Origin: JAZKDW01 sp040387375 | Lineage (GTDB): Bacteria; Pseudomonadota; Gammaproteobacteria; Burkholderiales; Burkholderiaceae_D | Assembly (NCBI GenBank): GCA_040387375.1 | Contig: JAZKDW010000033.1 | Location: 1-64,000 of the forward strand | Length of the DNA: 64,000 nucleotides | Reading direction: 5' to 3' | Part shown: in pieces, positions 44,843 to 53,396 of the stretch | Layout of the letters: every line of letters starts with the position of its first letter | Position numbering within the stretch: position 1 is the first letter of the stretch | Program-made: the position numbers and the translations under genes | The notes under the pieces: model-generated | The model's input: the letters and a program-made list of their open reading frames with translations, nothing else | Database searches by the model: none | Told to the model about the DNA's origin: nothing

Positions 44843-45922
44843 CTACCCCGGCCGCCTGCCGTGGTAGGTGTCATCCAGTATCTGCCTCACCACGTCAAGT
44901 GTCACCGGCGCCGGATTGGCGCCATTGTCCGTTTCGATTGTGATTATCGCGGCGCGTTCCAGTCCGCTCCTGTCAAAGCCGATCTGCGCCAGGCTGGTCG
45001 GCAGGCCCAGCGCGACCATCAGGTCGAACACCGCTGCGCCGAGGTCAGCGGTCGCCACGCCCATGGCACGCGCGATCGGCGCCATCTTCTCGGGCAAATG
45101 AAGCGCATGGTAGGCCGCCACATGCGGCAGCACCAGCGCATGCGACAAGCCATGCGGCACATCGAAACTGCCGCCCAGTACGTGGGCCACGCCATGTTGC
45201 AGCGCGAAGCCGCCGGTCAGCGCGGCGCCGCCCAGATAGCCGCCATACATGGCCTCGGCGCGTGCCTCGAGGTCGCCCGGATTTTTCACCACACGAACGA
45301 TCGATGCCGTTATCGCCCGCGCGCCCTCGGCCGCGGCGATGGCGATGATCGGACTGCAGGTATCGACCACAACGGCATCGATACAGTGCGCCAATGCGTT
45401 CATCGCGCTGGCCGCCGAGACATCCGGCGGCAAGCCGAGGGTCAGCTCCGGATCGTAAATCACGGTGCTGGCGAGCATGTTCAGCCCGGTATGCATGCGT
45501 TTGACGCCATCGATCGTGATGCCGCAGAAACCGGTCATCTCGGAACCGGAATACGTGGTCGGAATTGCGATGATCGGTATCCCCAGTTCCAGCGCGATCC
45601 CCTTGCCCAGGCCGATCGAGGCGCCGCCGCCCACGGTGATCAGGCAGTCGGCTTTCATTTCCCGCACCAGCTCACGCCCGCGCCGCGCCAGTTCGATCGG
45701 CACTTGCGAGACCGCCTCGGGCAGCACGCCGGCAAGCCGCTCGCCCAGCTGGGGCGCGATCATTCCGGCCAGCACGCCGCGTCCGGGTGTCGAGACGATC
45801 AGCGCACGTTTGGCGCCGAGGCGTTCCACTTCGGCCCCAGCCTGCGCGACCGTGCCGGCGCCGAACAGGATACGCGGCGGCGTCGCATTGTAAATATCTC
45901 CGGGAGTACTGAATCTACGCAT
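44843..45922 (-). CDS. Iron-containing alcohol dehydrogenase / maleylacetate reductase family
   Basis: This 359-residue protein has an N-terminal NAD(P) domain (FGAGTVAQAG, TVGGGASIGLGKGIAL, AIPTTYSGSEMT) and a metal-binding helical domain with His in MNALAHCIDAV and LQHGVAHVLGGSFDVPHGLSHALVLPHV. These are typical of maleylacetate reductases. In this operon it could instead reduce the aldehyde from the decarboxylase or oxidise an alcohol. Confidence 0.83.
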   Translation of the reverse strand: MRRFSTPGDIYNATPPRILFGAGTVAQAGAEVERLGAKRALIVSTPGRGVLAGMIAPQLGERLAGVLPEAVSQVPIELARRGRELVREMKADCLITVGGGASIGLGKGIALELGIPIIAIPTTYSGSEMTGFCGITIDGVKRMHTGLNMLASTVIYDPELTLGLPPDVSAASAMNALAHCIDAVVVDTCSPIIAIAAAEGARAITASIVRVVKNPGDLEARAEAMYGGYLGGAALTGGFALQHGVAHVLGGSFDVPHGLSHALVLPHVAAYHALHLPEKMAPIARAMGVATADLGAAVFDLMVALGLPTSLAQIGFDRSGLERAAIITIETDNGANPAPVTLDVVRQILDDTYHGRRPG

Positions 45923-45949
45923 GATTGACGTTTTCGTATGTTAAGTTGA

Positions 45950-47152
45950 TCACCAGTCGACGATGGTGCCGTCGGCAAGCACGGCCGATGTGGCCTGTTG
46001 GACTTCGTTCTTGTACGGGTGTTTGGCGGCTTCGCGCTCGTTGATCTCCACACCCAGGCCGGGCAGCGTCGGCACTTCCCAGAAGCTGCCGGTCCGGCGC
46101 AGCGGGCTTTTGACCACGTCGTCGTACCATGGCACGGCGCCGGACATCTCTTCCTGGATCACGAAGTTCGGCGTCGATACCGCAAAGTGCAGCGCGGCGA
46201 CGCCCGCCAGCGGACCGTTGGGATTATGCGGCGCGACGCCGATCAGTTCGGCGTCGGCGGCCGCGGCGATGCGCTTGCCTTCCAGCAGGCCGCCGGTATG
46301 GTTCAGGTCCGGCTGGATGATGTGCACGGCCTTGGAACTGAGCACCGGCATGAATTCCTTGAGTCCGACCAGTCGTTCGCCGGAGGCGATCGGGCATGGC
46401 GAACGCGCCGTGATCAGGCGCAGCGCCTCGGTGTCGCCCGGCTGCACCGGCTCCTCGACGAACATCGGCCCGTACGGCGCCAGCTCCTCGATATAACCGA
46501 TGGCGGCGCCGATGGACGCCGGCCTGCCGTGGAAATCGATCATGATGTCGACCGAGTCGCCGACCGCGACGCGCAGGGTCTCCATCAGCTTGCCGACATG
46601 GCGCCGGTCGGGGATGCTCGACAGATGATTGCCGTAAGGGATAAAAACTACCTTGAGCGCATCGTAACCGGCCTCTACCACCGCCAGCGCGCGATCCCGC
46701 AGCGCGCCATGGTCGAAGGTTTCGTAGACGGCGTTCATCTGACCCAGGCCAAGATGGGTATAGAGCCGGACCTTCTCGCGCACCTTGCCGCCCAGCAGCC
46801 GCCAGACGGGGACACCGAGGCTCTTGCCGAAAATATCCCACAACGCATGCTCGATGCCGCTGATGGCAGTCACGCCGATGATGCCCAGCTTGTAATAGCT
46901 GAACTTGTTCATCGCACGCAGGCACTGTTCGATATCGCGCGGATCGCGCCCGATCAGCAGCGCTTCCAGATCCTGCACCGCGCCAACCACCGAGCGCGTT
47001 TTCCAGTTCAGGCTGGCTTCGCCCCAGCCATACAGCCCGGGTTGATTGGTAATCACCTTGACGAAGATCCAGTTGCGCATCTCCGCGTTGACGACCAGCG
47101 TTTCAATGCTGGTGATCGTGATAGGTGTATCCGCTGTCTTGTGTTGCTCCAT
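45950..47152 (-). CDS. Mandelate racemase/muconate lactonizing enzyme family dehydratase (galactonate dehydratase-like)
   Basis: This 400-residue enolase-superfamily enzyme has an N-terminal capping domain. Its barrel carries metal ligands in MIDFHGRP (Asp), FVEEPVQPGD (Glu) and IASGERLVG (Glu), and a His at GVAPHNPNGPLAGVAALH. The pattern resembles sugar-acid dehydratases such as DgoD. It would dehydrate or epimerise the imported hydroxy acid, but the sugar cannot be named. The ATG at 47152 is chosen; 47194 adds no conserved residues. Confidence 0.83.
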   Translation of the reverse strand: MEQHKTADTPITITSIETLVVNAEMRNWIFVKVITNQPGLYGWGEASLNWKTRSVVGAVQDLEALLIGRDPRDIEQCLRAMNKFSYYKLGIIGVTAISGIEHALWDIFGKSLGVPVWRLLGGKVREKVRLYTHLGLGQMNAVYETFDHGALRDRALAVVEAGYDALKVVFIPYGNHLSSIPDRRHVGKLMETLRVAVGDSVDIMIDFHGRPASIGAAIGYIEELAPYGPMFVEEPVQPGDTEALRLITARSPCPIASGERLVGLKEFMPVLSSKAVHIIQPDLNHTGGLLEGKRIAAAADAELIGVAPHNPNGPLAGVAALHFAVSTPNFVIQEEMSGAVPWYDDVVKSPLRRTGSFWEVPTLPGLGVEINEREAAKHPYKNEVQQATSAVLADGTIVDW

Positions 47153-47216
47153 ATAGTCTCTCTCTGTGTATTTATTATGGCTTTGCGCGGGCATCTATCG
47201 AATAATCAGTCCGCTG

Positions 47217-48194
47217 TCAGGGCGGCGGCTTGCGCACGATATTGAGCAGCGTTTCGTTGCGCGCCAGCCGTTCGAGGTTGTTGGCGATGAAGCGGTAGCG
47301 GCGCTGCGGCAGGTTGCGGGTCCATGCCGACGAATGCGGCGTGCAAATGACGTTTTGTAAATCCGCAAACGGCAGCGCGGAAGGCGCGACCTGGTCGTCG
47401 CCGCCTTTCGGATACTGGTACCAGACATCCAGCACGGCGCCGCCGATGCGCTGTCCGGACAGGGCGTCATACAGATCCTGCTCGACCGCGATTTCGGCGC
47501 GCGACACATTGATCAGCACCGCGTCCGGCTTCATGCTGGCCAGACGTTCGGCGTTGATCATGCCGCGCGTATCTTCGTTCAAAGGGCAGGCGATGACAAC
47601 ATAATCGGCCTGGGCCAGCACGCCGGCCAGCTGCTCCGGACGGACGATTTCATCGGCATGGCCACGGGTGTCGGTCGCGAACGGATCGATGGCGATGACA
47701 CGCATGTCGAAGGCATGCGCGCGTTTGGCGATGGCCTGGCCGATGCGTCCGTAGCCGGCCAGCGCCATGGTCTTGCCGGACAATTCGCCATGCTGCACAC
47801 GCGCCCGGTAAAGGTCGGACCAGCTGGCGGCGCTGAACGACTGCCGCAGCGCGCTCATGCGAATCTCCCACTCCAGCATCGCGCAGCATACAAATTCGGC
47901 GATCGGCACCTCGTGCTCGAACACGTTGCAGACCAAACATCCGGCCGGCAGCGAATCGAAGTCGATGCCGTCCAGTCCGGCGCCGGGCACATGCAACAGC
48001 CGGAAGTCTGGCACGGCAAGACCACGCCGCGAAAATTTCAGGGAAACGACTACGTCCTCCGGGCTGATCCTGTCGTCGAATTCGGCAGAAGCGGCGGCCT
48101 CGCGCGGCAAGCCGACTATCTCGCATTTACCCCGCAGCGCAGCATCCAGGGTGCCACGGTGATTGGCTGCTTCTCCGATTAGAAAAATTTTCAT
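47217..48194 (-). CDS. D-isomer-specific 2-hydroxyacid dehydrogenase
   Basis: This 325-residue NAD-dependent dehydrogenase has the nucleotide motif GYGRIGQAIA, the catalytic Arg in VLINVSRAEI and His in ICTPHSSAW. The acid normally in the DVFxxEP motif falls in DVWYQYPKGG, which is divergent, so activity may be unusual. It is the first gene of the operon and divergent from lysR. The ATG at 48194 opens the conserved KIFLIGEA start. Confidence 0.85.
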   Translation of the reverse strand: MKIFLIGEAANHRGTLDAALRGKCEIVGLPREAAASAEFDDRISPEDVVVSLKFSRRGLAVPDFRLLHVPGAGLDGIDFDSLPAGCLVCNVFEHEVPIAEFVCCAMLEWEIRMSALRQSFSAASWSDLYRARVQHGELSGKTMALAGYGRIGQAIAKRAHAFDMRVIAIDPFATDTRGHADEIVRPEQLAGVLAQADYVVIACPLNEDTRGMINAERLASMKPDAVLINVSRAEIAVEQDLYDALSGQRIGGAVLDVWYQYPKGGDDQVAPSALPFADLQNVICTPHSSAWTRNLPQRRYRFIANNLERLARNETLLNIVRKPPP

Positions 48195-48276
48195 GGACAG
48201 CAGATTACAAAGAACCAGTAAAAAGTACAAATGATTTATAGTGATCAACTAATTAGAAATTCTTATTTGAGACCAT

Positions 48277-49167
48277 ATGAATCGCCGCCGCCTCCGTAGC
48301 TTCATTGCCCTTGCTGAAGAATTGCATTTCGGCCGCGCCGCCGCGCGCAGCAATATCACGCAGCCGGCGCTTACCCAGCAGCTGCATCAGCTGGAAGAAG
48401 AGCTGCAGGTCGAGCTCATGCATCGCACCAAACGGACGGTTTCGCTGACGCGGGCAGGCGAGGTGTTTCTGGCGGAGGCGCGCAAGATTGTCGGCAACAT
48501 GGAGCATGCGATTCACCTGGCGCGGGAAATCGGCAGCGGTTTGAGCGGGCACCTGGTCGTCGGCGCCACCGCCCCCGCGCTGTATATCGGCCTGCCCGCC
48601 ATCATCAAGCAATACAAGCAGGTCATGCCTGGAATCCAGGTGTTGGTGCGGGAGATGACAACGACCGAACAGGAGAGCGCGCTGCGCGCCGGCGACATCG
48701 ATGTCGGCATTTGTCATCCCCCGCTCGATGACACGTCGCTCAATTGCGTGGAAATCGCGCGCATGCCATTCGATATCGTGATGTCGGAGTCGAATCCGCT
48801 GGCTAAAAAAAGAATCTTGCGGCTGCACGACTTGGCAAGCGAAAGTTTCATCGTCTTCGCGCGCGCCATCGCCCCCAACATGTACGACGGCGTGATCATG
48901 ATGTGTCAGGAGCAGGGCTTCAGCCCGAAGGTCATCCTGGAAGCGTCACCGGCACAATCGATCGTCGGACTGGCGGCGTGCGGCGTCGGGATTGGCCTGA
49001 TTGCCTCGGAGCTGCAGCACTTCGCGCAACCGCTGGTGGTGTTTCGGAGGCTGACTGGTCCGGCGCCGATGCTGGCAATGGGGGCTTCCTATTCAAGTGA
49101 AAGCCTTTCCCTGGCGGTGAAGACGTTCATCGACACCGCCAGGCAGGTTGGGCGCAGCTTGCGCTGA
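48277..49167 (+). CDS. LysR-family transcriptional regulator
   Basis: This 296-residue regulator has the N-terminal winged helix-turn-helix FIALAEELHFGRAAARSNITQPALTQQLHQLEEEL (about residues 8-42) and a C-terminal effector-binding domain. It is divergent from the hydroxyacid dehydrogenase across 82 AT-rich bases. That layout is the usual one for LysR proteins that activate the adjacent operon in response to its substrate. No clear T-N11-A box could be singled out. Confidence 0.92.
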   Translation: MNRRRLRSFIALAEELHFGRAAARSNITQPALTQQLHQLEEELQVELMHRTKRTVSLTRAGEVFLAEARKIVGNMEHAIHLAREIGSGLSGHLVVGATAPALYIGLPAIIKQYKQVMPGIQVLVREMTTTEQESALRAGDIDVGICHPPLDDTSLNCVEIARMPFDIVMSESNPLAKKRILRLHDLASESFIVFARAIAPNMYDGVIMMCQEQGFSPKVILEASPAQSIVGLAACGVGIGLIASELQHFAQPLVVFRRLTGPAPMLAMGASYSSESLSLAVKTFIDTARQVGRSLR

Positions 49168-49254
49168 GAGGATTGTGGGAGGCAGGAGGAGTGCCGCGGT
49201 GATGACAGCCTTGGAGCGGTTTGTGGTGCACGTCCAGCGTTGCGGTGACAAGTG

Positions 49255-50046
49255 TCAAGGCCACGCATCCGGATTGATGGCGCCCAAGGCCTTGAAAGCG
49301 GGCTTGCAGAAAAAATAACCTTGCATCAGTTCCACCCCGAGGGCTGCCAGGCAATCGCGCTCTTCTTTGGTTTCGATGCCTTCGGCGACCACCAGGCTGC
49401 CAATCATTTTGCAGGTCAGCATGATGCCGCTGGCGATCGCCTGGCGCGCCTTGCTCGAGTCGATGTTGCGAACGATGTCCATGTCAATCTTGACGATATC
49501 CGGCTGAAACTCGCTCAATAAATTCAGGCCCGCATAACCGGCGCCGAAGTCGTCTATCGCGGTCCGGAATCCGAAGTTTTTATAGTTCCTGAAAATATTG
49601 ATCAGGTGCGGCCGGTCATCCACCCTTTCGCCTTCGGTCACTTCAAACATGATTTGCTGGGTCGGGAATTTGTAAGCGCGACAGGCTTCAAACGTGCTCC
49701 TGATGCAAGCAGCCGGTTCATAGACTGCGTTGGGCAAAAAATTGATCGACAATATTTCAGACATCCGCAGTTCGGCGGCCGTCTTCACTGCCTTCACCCG
49801 GCATGCCTGGTCGAACTGGTAGCGGTTCTGGTCGGTTACTTGTGACAATATTGAATAGGCAGACTCGCCATTCGGTCCTCGTATCAGTGCCTCGCGCGCG
49901 AATACTGAACGGGTTGCGATATTGACGATGGGCTGGAAGGCAAACTCAAACTCGATGCCAAATTCTTCATCACTCTTGCATCCCTGGCAGCCACGGGTCT
50001 GATCAGTGGCTTCGTCGATGATCGGTATCTTTTTTTCAATTCCCAT
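49255..50046 (-). CDS. Stand-alone EAL-domain protein (c-di-GMP phosphodiesterase)
   Basis: This 263-residue protein has the catalytic signatures REALIRG (EAL), NFLPNAVYEP, FEVTEGE, AIDDFGAGYAGL, KIDMDIVRNI, AEGIETKEE and QGYFFCKP, so it should hydrolyse c-di-GMP. A short N-terminal leader contains Cys-x2-Cys (GCQGCKSDEEF), perhaps redox- or metal-sensing. The ATG at 50046 is preceded by GGGAG. The 297 bases to the next gene hold no other gene I can support. Confidence 0.88.
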   Translation of the reverse strand: MGIEKKIPIIDEATDQTRGCQGCKSDEEFGIEFEFAFQPIVNIATRSVFAREALIRGPNGESAYSILSQVTDQNRYQFDQACRVKAVKTAAELRMSEILSINFLPNAVYEPAACIRSTFEACRAYKFPTQQIMFEVTEGERVDDRPHLINIFRNYKNFGFRTAIDDFGAGYAGLNLLSEFQPDIVKIDMDIVRNIDSSKARQAIASGIMLTCKMIGSLVVAEGIETKEERDCLAALGVELMQGYFFCKPAFKALGAINPDAWP

Positions 50047-50343
50047 TATTCTGTCTCCCGCTGCTCCAGGCAGCCCTTTCCTTGTGTTGCGCCAGTTGAA
50101 GAAATCGCTTTGCATTCTATCGGAATTGACATTCCGTGCGGAGATGGAAATCGGGAACGATCGGGCATCTGGCACCCTGTGTGCATTAGCGCACAGAAGA
50201 ATTGGCCGCATATACCGCATCATTCGCAATGAGTAATAAGACTGCATGCACTTGCGCGCACAATGACCGCCGCGGCTAGCCCCAAGCGTGGCCATGGGCT
50301 GGGTGTACAAGATACTTTTTTACATGACCTTGAAGGAGAAAAC

Positions 50344-50499
50344 ATGACCAACCGCATAGGCAACAAAGACGAAGCGCAGCATCGCAGCAAGCAGGAGAAG
50401 AAGGATATCAAGAAATCCAATATCGCCCGCGAGGCAATCAAAAAGGCCGATGCCAAAGCCAAGTATCGTAATGCCGTCAAGGGCCGCTCCGAATCCTGA
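50344..50499 (+). CDS. Small Lys-rich hypothetical protein
   Basis: This 51-residue, very hydrophilic protein (MTNRIGNKDEAQHRSKQEKK...) has about a quarter Lys and no Cys, Trp or membrane segment. AGGAG sits seven bases before the ATG, and a clean terminator follows 20 bases after the stop. That makes this a real monocistronic gene despite its size. A longer frame from 50263 lacks a ribosome site. The charge resembles small stress or nucleic-acid-binding proteins. I do not recognise the family. Confidence 0.65.
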   Translation: MTNRIGNKDEAQHRSKQEKKDIKKSNIAREAIKKADAKAKYRNAVKGRSES

Positions 50500-50518
50500 A
50501 AGGAAAAACGAAAGGAAT

Positions 50519-50546
50519 GAAGGCTCACATGAATGCGAGCCTTCTT
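50519..50546 (+). terminator. Terminator of the small Lys-rich gene
   Basis: GAAGGCTC (50519-50526) and GAGCCTTC (50537-50544) form an 8-bp perfect stem with a 10-base loop and a short T run. The remaining 280 bases before thyA contain no gene I can support, only a -10-like TAAAAT at 50742-50747. Confidence 0.75.
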
Positions 50547-50828
50547 TACGAAGTAACGGAGGACAGACAGCGGCTAACCTGAATCCTGGGTTTGTACCCT
50601 GTTACATGCTCGATCCTGAGTTTGGTGCGGCACCGATCAGGGCATATCGAACTGCCGATCGGTGTCAGCCCTGCGCGCCAGTACATCCGCCTCGAAACAC
50701 CAGCATCCCCCCTTCCCGCCTACCCGCCCCCAATAAATCGGTAAAATAGCGCCACCCAAGGAAAAACAAGCCCTGCCGCCCCACCATTCTTCCTGACCCG
50801 ACAATCAGCCCATCGCTGGAGACATTGA

Positions 50829-51803
50829 ATGAAGCAATACCTCGACCTCGTCCGCACCATCCTCGAATCCGGCAGCTGGCAGGAAAATCGCACCGGCACC
50901 AGAACCCTCAGCATCCCCGGCGCGATGATGCGCTTCGATCTGCAAAAGGATGGCTTCCCGGCGGTCACCACCAAGAAGCTGGCGTTCAAGTCGGTGGTCG
51001 GTGAGCTGGTGGGTTTTCTGCGGGCGTCGCGCAGCGCTGCCGAATTCCGCGCGCTGGGCTGCAAGGTCTGGGATCAGAATGCGAATGAAAATGCGGAGTG
51101 GCTCGCCAATCCCTACCGCATGCAGGAGGATGACCTCGGGCCCGTATATGGCGTGCAGTGGCGCAACTGGCCGGCGTACAAGCTGCTCGATGCCGGTCAG
51201 ACCCTTCAGATCGAGGATGCGCAGACGCGGGGATTCCGGATCGTGTCCTCGGTACAGGACGAGGGGAAAGAGAAAGTCCTTCTGTATAAGGGAATCGACC
51301 AGCTGCGCGACTGCCTCGACACCATCATGACAAATCCGGGCAGCCGGCGGATCCTGTTCCATGGCTGGAATTGCGCGGACCTGGACTCGATTGCCTTGCC
51401 GGCCTGCCATCTGCTGTACCAGTTCCTGCCCAATGCGTCGACCAGGGAAATCTCGCTTTGCCTGTACATCCGCAGTAACGACATCGGCCTGGGAACCCCG
51501 TTCAATCTTGCCGAAGCGGCAGCGCTCCTGCATCTGGTCGGCCGGCTCACCGGCTACACACCGCGCTGGTTCACCTACTTCATAGGTGATGCCCACATCT
51601 ATGAGAACCACCTGAGCATGCTGAAACAGCAACTGGAACGCGAGCCTTACCCGGCCCCGGCCCTGGTCATTTCGGACCGTGTCCCGGACTATGCAAAGAC
51701 CGGCAAATACGAACCGGAGTGGCTCAACAAGGTGGAACCGGGCGATTTTTCGCTGCAAGAGTACCAGCACCATGCGCCATTGACGGCGCCCATGGCCGTC
51801 TGA
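50829..51803 (+). CDS. thyA: Thymidylate synthase
   Basis: This 324-residue enzyme methylates dUMP with methylene-tetrahydrofolate. The start MKQYLDLVRTILESG and RTGTRTLSIPG, LGPVYGVQWRNW, catalytic Cys193 in LPACHLLYQF and LGTPFNLAEAAALLH are diagnostic. It is about 60 residues longer than E. coli ThyA because of an insert around 115-155, typical of a known subgroup. folA lies 4 kb downstream rather than adjacent. Confidence 0.95.
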   Translation: MKQYLDLVRTILESGSWQENRTGTRTLSIPGAMMRFDLQKDGFPAVTTKKLAFKSVVGELVGFLRASRSAAEFRALGCKVWDQNANENAEWLANPYRMQEDDLGPVYGVQWRNWPAYKLLDAGQTLQIEDAQTRGFRIVSSVQDEGKEKVLLYKGIDQLRDCLDTIMTNPGSRRILFHGWNCADLDSIALPACHLLYQFLPNASTREISLCLYIRSNDIGLGTPFNLAEAAALLHLVGRLTGYTPRWFTYFIGDAHIYENHLSMLKQQLEREPYPAPALVISDRVPDYAKTGKYEPEWLNKVEPGDFSLQEYQHHAPLTAPMAV

Positions 51804-51812
51804 CCCGTCCCA

Positions 51813-52565
51813 TTACGGCTGCAGCCCCTGATAGATCAGCTGCACGCCGGTCAGGAACAGACAGGTCTGGGCGATGCGGTAAAACCATTGATCGTTTACC
51901 CAGCCCTGCAGACGCAGGCCCAGCCAGACGCCGAGCGGCACCAGCGGCGCGAGGACCAGGCTGGTGATCAGGTTAGCGCTTGAAAACTGGCCCAGCCATG
52001 CATACGGAACCAGCTTGATCGCATTGACGATGGTGAAAAACAGCCCGATCGTCGCGACATAAGTCACCCGATCCATCCGCTGCGGAATCATGTACATCAT
52101 CGCGGGCGGTCCTCCCGCATGCGCGATGAAACTGGTGTAGCCGGAAACCGCCGACCAGAATGTCCCCTTCATCCGCGAGCGCACGGCCGGTCCCTGTTTG
52201 GCGGCCCACCCCAGCAAGCTGTTCAGGCTGAACAGGATCGTGATGCAGCCGAGCAGGACCCGGATGCTGGCCTCGGTAAACATGCCGAATGTGAGTGCGC
52301 CGATGGCGATGCCGATCAGCGCACCGGGCACCATGATCTTCAGGTTCGCCATGTCCCACTTGCGGTAAAACACCCGCAAGCCAACCAGGTCTGTCAGGCA
52401 AAGAATCGGCAGCAGGATCGCCGCGGCCTGTATTGGCGAGATCGCAAGGGCAATCAGCGGCACGCCAATTCCGCCCAGCGCGCTGCCAAAACCGCCTTTT
52501 GAAATACCGGTCAGGAGGACTGCGGGGATGGCGACAAGATAGAAAAAATAGTCGGTGATGAGCAT
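51813..52565 (-). CDS. TSUP-family membrane transporter (TauE/SafE-like)
   Basis: This 250-residue membrane protein has eight predicted helices and the two repeated TSUP motifs (TGISKGGFGSALGGIGVPLIAL and SGYTSFIAHAGGPPAMMYMIP). Relatives export sulfite, sulfoacetate or similar organosulfur anions. The ATG at 52565 starts the conserved part. It is convergent with thyA with only nine bases between stops. Confidence 0.87.
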   Translation of the reverse strand: MLITDYFFYLVAIPAVLLTGISKGGFGSALGGIGVPLIALAISPIQAAAILLPILCLTDLVGLRVFYRKWDMANLKIMVPGALIGIAIGALTFGMFTEASIRVLLGCITILFSLNSLLGWAAKQGPAVRSRMKGTFWSAVSGYTSFIAHAGGPPAMMYMIPQRMDRVTYVATIGLFFTIVNAIKLVPYAWLGQFSSANLITSLVLAPLVPLGVWLGLRLQGWVNDQWFYRIAQTCLFLTGVQLIYQGLQP

Positions 52566-52727
52566 GTCGGGTTCGTGCGGCGCGGAAAACGATTCGGTTA
52601 GCACGCGCACTGGAACTGCGGCTCGTTGATGCTGATGCAGGCAGGCTTTCCGGTGACGCGGCTTGGGTTGAGCGCCGCCACGATACCATATGGCTGGAAA
52701 GCTTGCGCTTGCAGGGGTAATGCCCGC

Positions 52728-53093
52728 TCAGGACCTGCGCGAACCTTTCACCGGCTTCCGGAAGCGCCCTATCTCCCACCACTTCCACGGTGCGTCGACC
52801 ATGGTCAGCGAGATGATTTCGTAGCCGCCGTCATTGATGCGACGGAAACCATCGGCGACTTGCTGAAGATCGAAAACGGGGGCGAGTATGCTGATTTCCT
52901 CGCCGGCTTTTGCCTCGGCGAGCCGTTCCCGCTCCTGCAAAAGGCCGAGTACGATGAGGTCGACGCCGGCCAGAGGTGAAGAAATCCGGATTCTGTCGCC
53001 GACAGCAATTTTTCCGACAGAAATGACACCACTGAACAGGGTGCCTCTTTCCTTGATGTCAACCATGCCGGTAATGCGGAGCTCGAAAGTCAT
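52728..53093 (-). CDS. Stand-alone protein resembling translation-factor domain 2
   Basis: This 121-residue protein reads FELRITGMVDIKERGTLFSGVISVGKIAVGDRIRI...EERLAEAKAGEEISI. It has the spacing of the beta-barrel domain 2 of EF-Tu/IF2-type GTPases (F.L.I..V..I.xRGT...G.I..G.I.VGD) but no GTPase domain. A C-terminal basic tail follows. Similar single-domain proteins exist, but I know no assigned role. The resemblance was judged by eye. Confidence 0.6.
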   Translation of the reverse strand: MTFELRITGMVDIKERGTLFSGVISVGKIAVGDRIRISSPLAGVDLIVLGLLQERERLAEAKAGEEISILAPVFDLQQVADGFRRINDGGYEIISLTMVDAPWKWWEIGRFRKPVKGSRRS

Positions 53094-53396
53094 GAGGTCT
53101 GATAAGCCGTTAAAAGGGGTCGCGTGTCCGCATTGAATGACAAGCTGGTTCCGATCCTGCCGGAAGTTGCTGGCCTTGCAGGCGAATTTTCAGGTTACCG
53201 TCACAGCTTACGAACGTACAGGGCGTACGTCTACCGGATTTGCCGATTTGGACGACACACCCGGGTCCGGCATTCGTGCAAGATGATGCCGGTCAAAGCG
53301 CGATTCTCACTCTTGCAACGTGTCCATTATCGATATTGGCGTGCCCGGCAAGCGCCGCAGAGGTTGTTGTTTTTGCGCAATCGTTCTACGCTTTGC
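53094..53396. other. Gap without a supported gene
   Basis: Both neighbours are on the minus strand. A plus-strand frame from 53124 runs into the antisense of the next gene and has no codon pattern or homology I recognise. I see no hairpin-T terminator here. Confidence 0.5.

Noticed and set aside
48195..48276. LysR-type operator
   Set aside because: The region is AT-rich and correctly placed, but no single T-N11-A palindrome stands out from the background.
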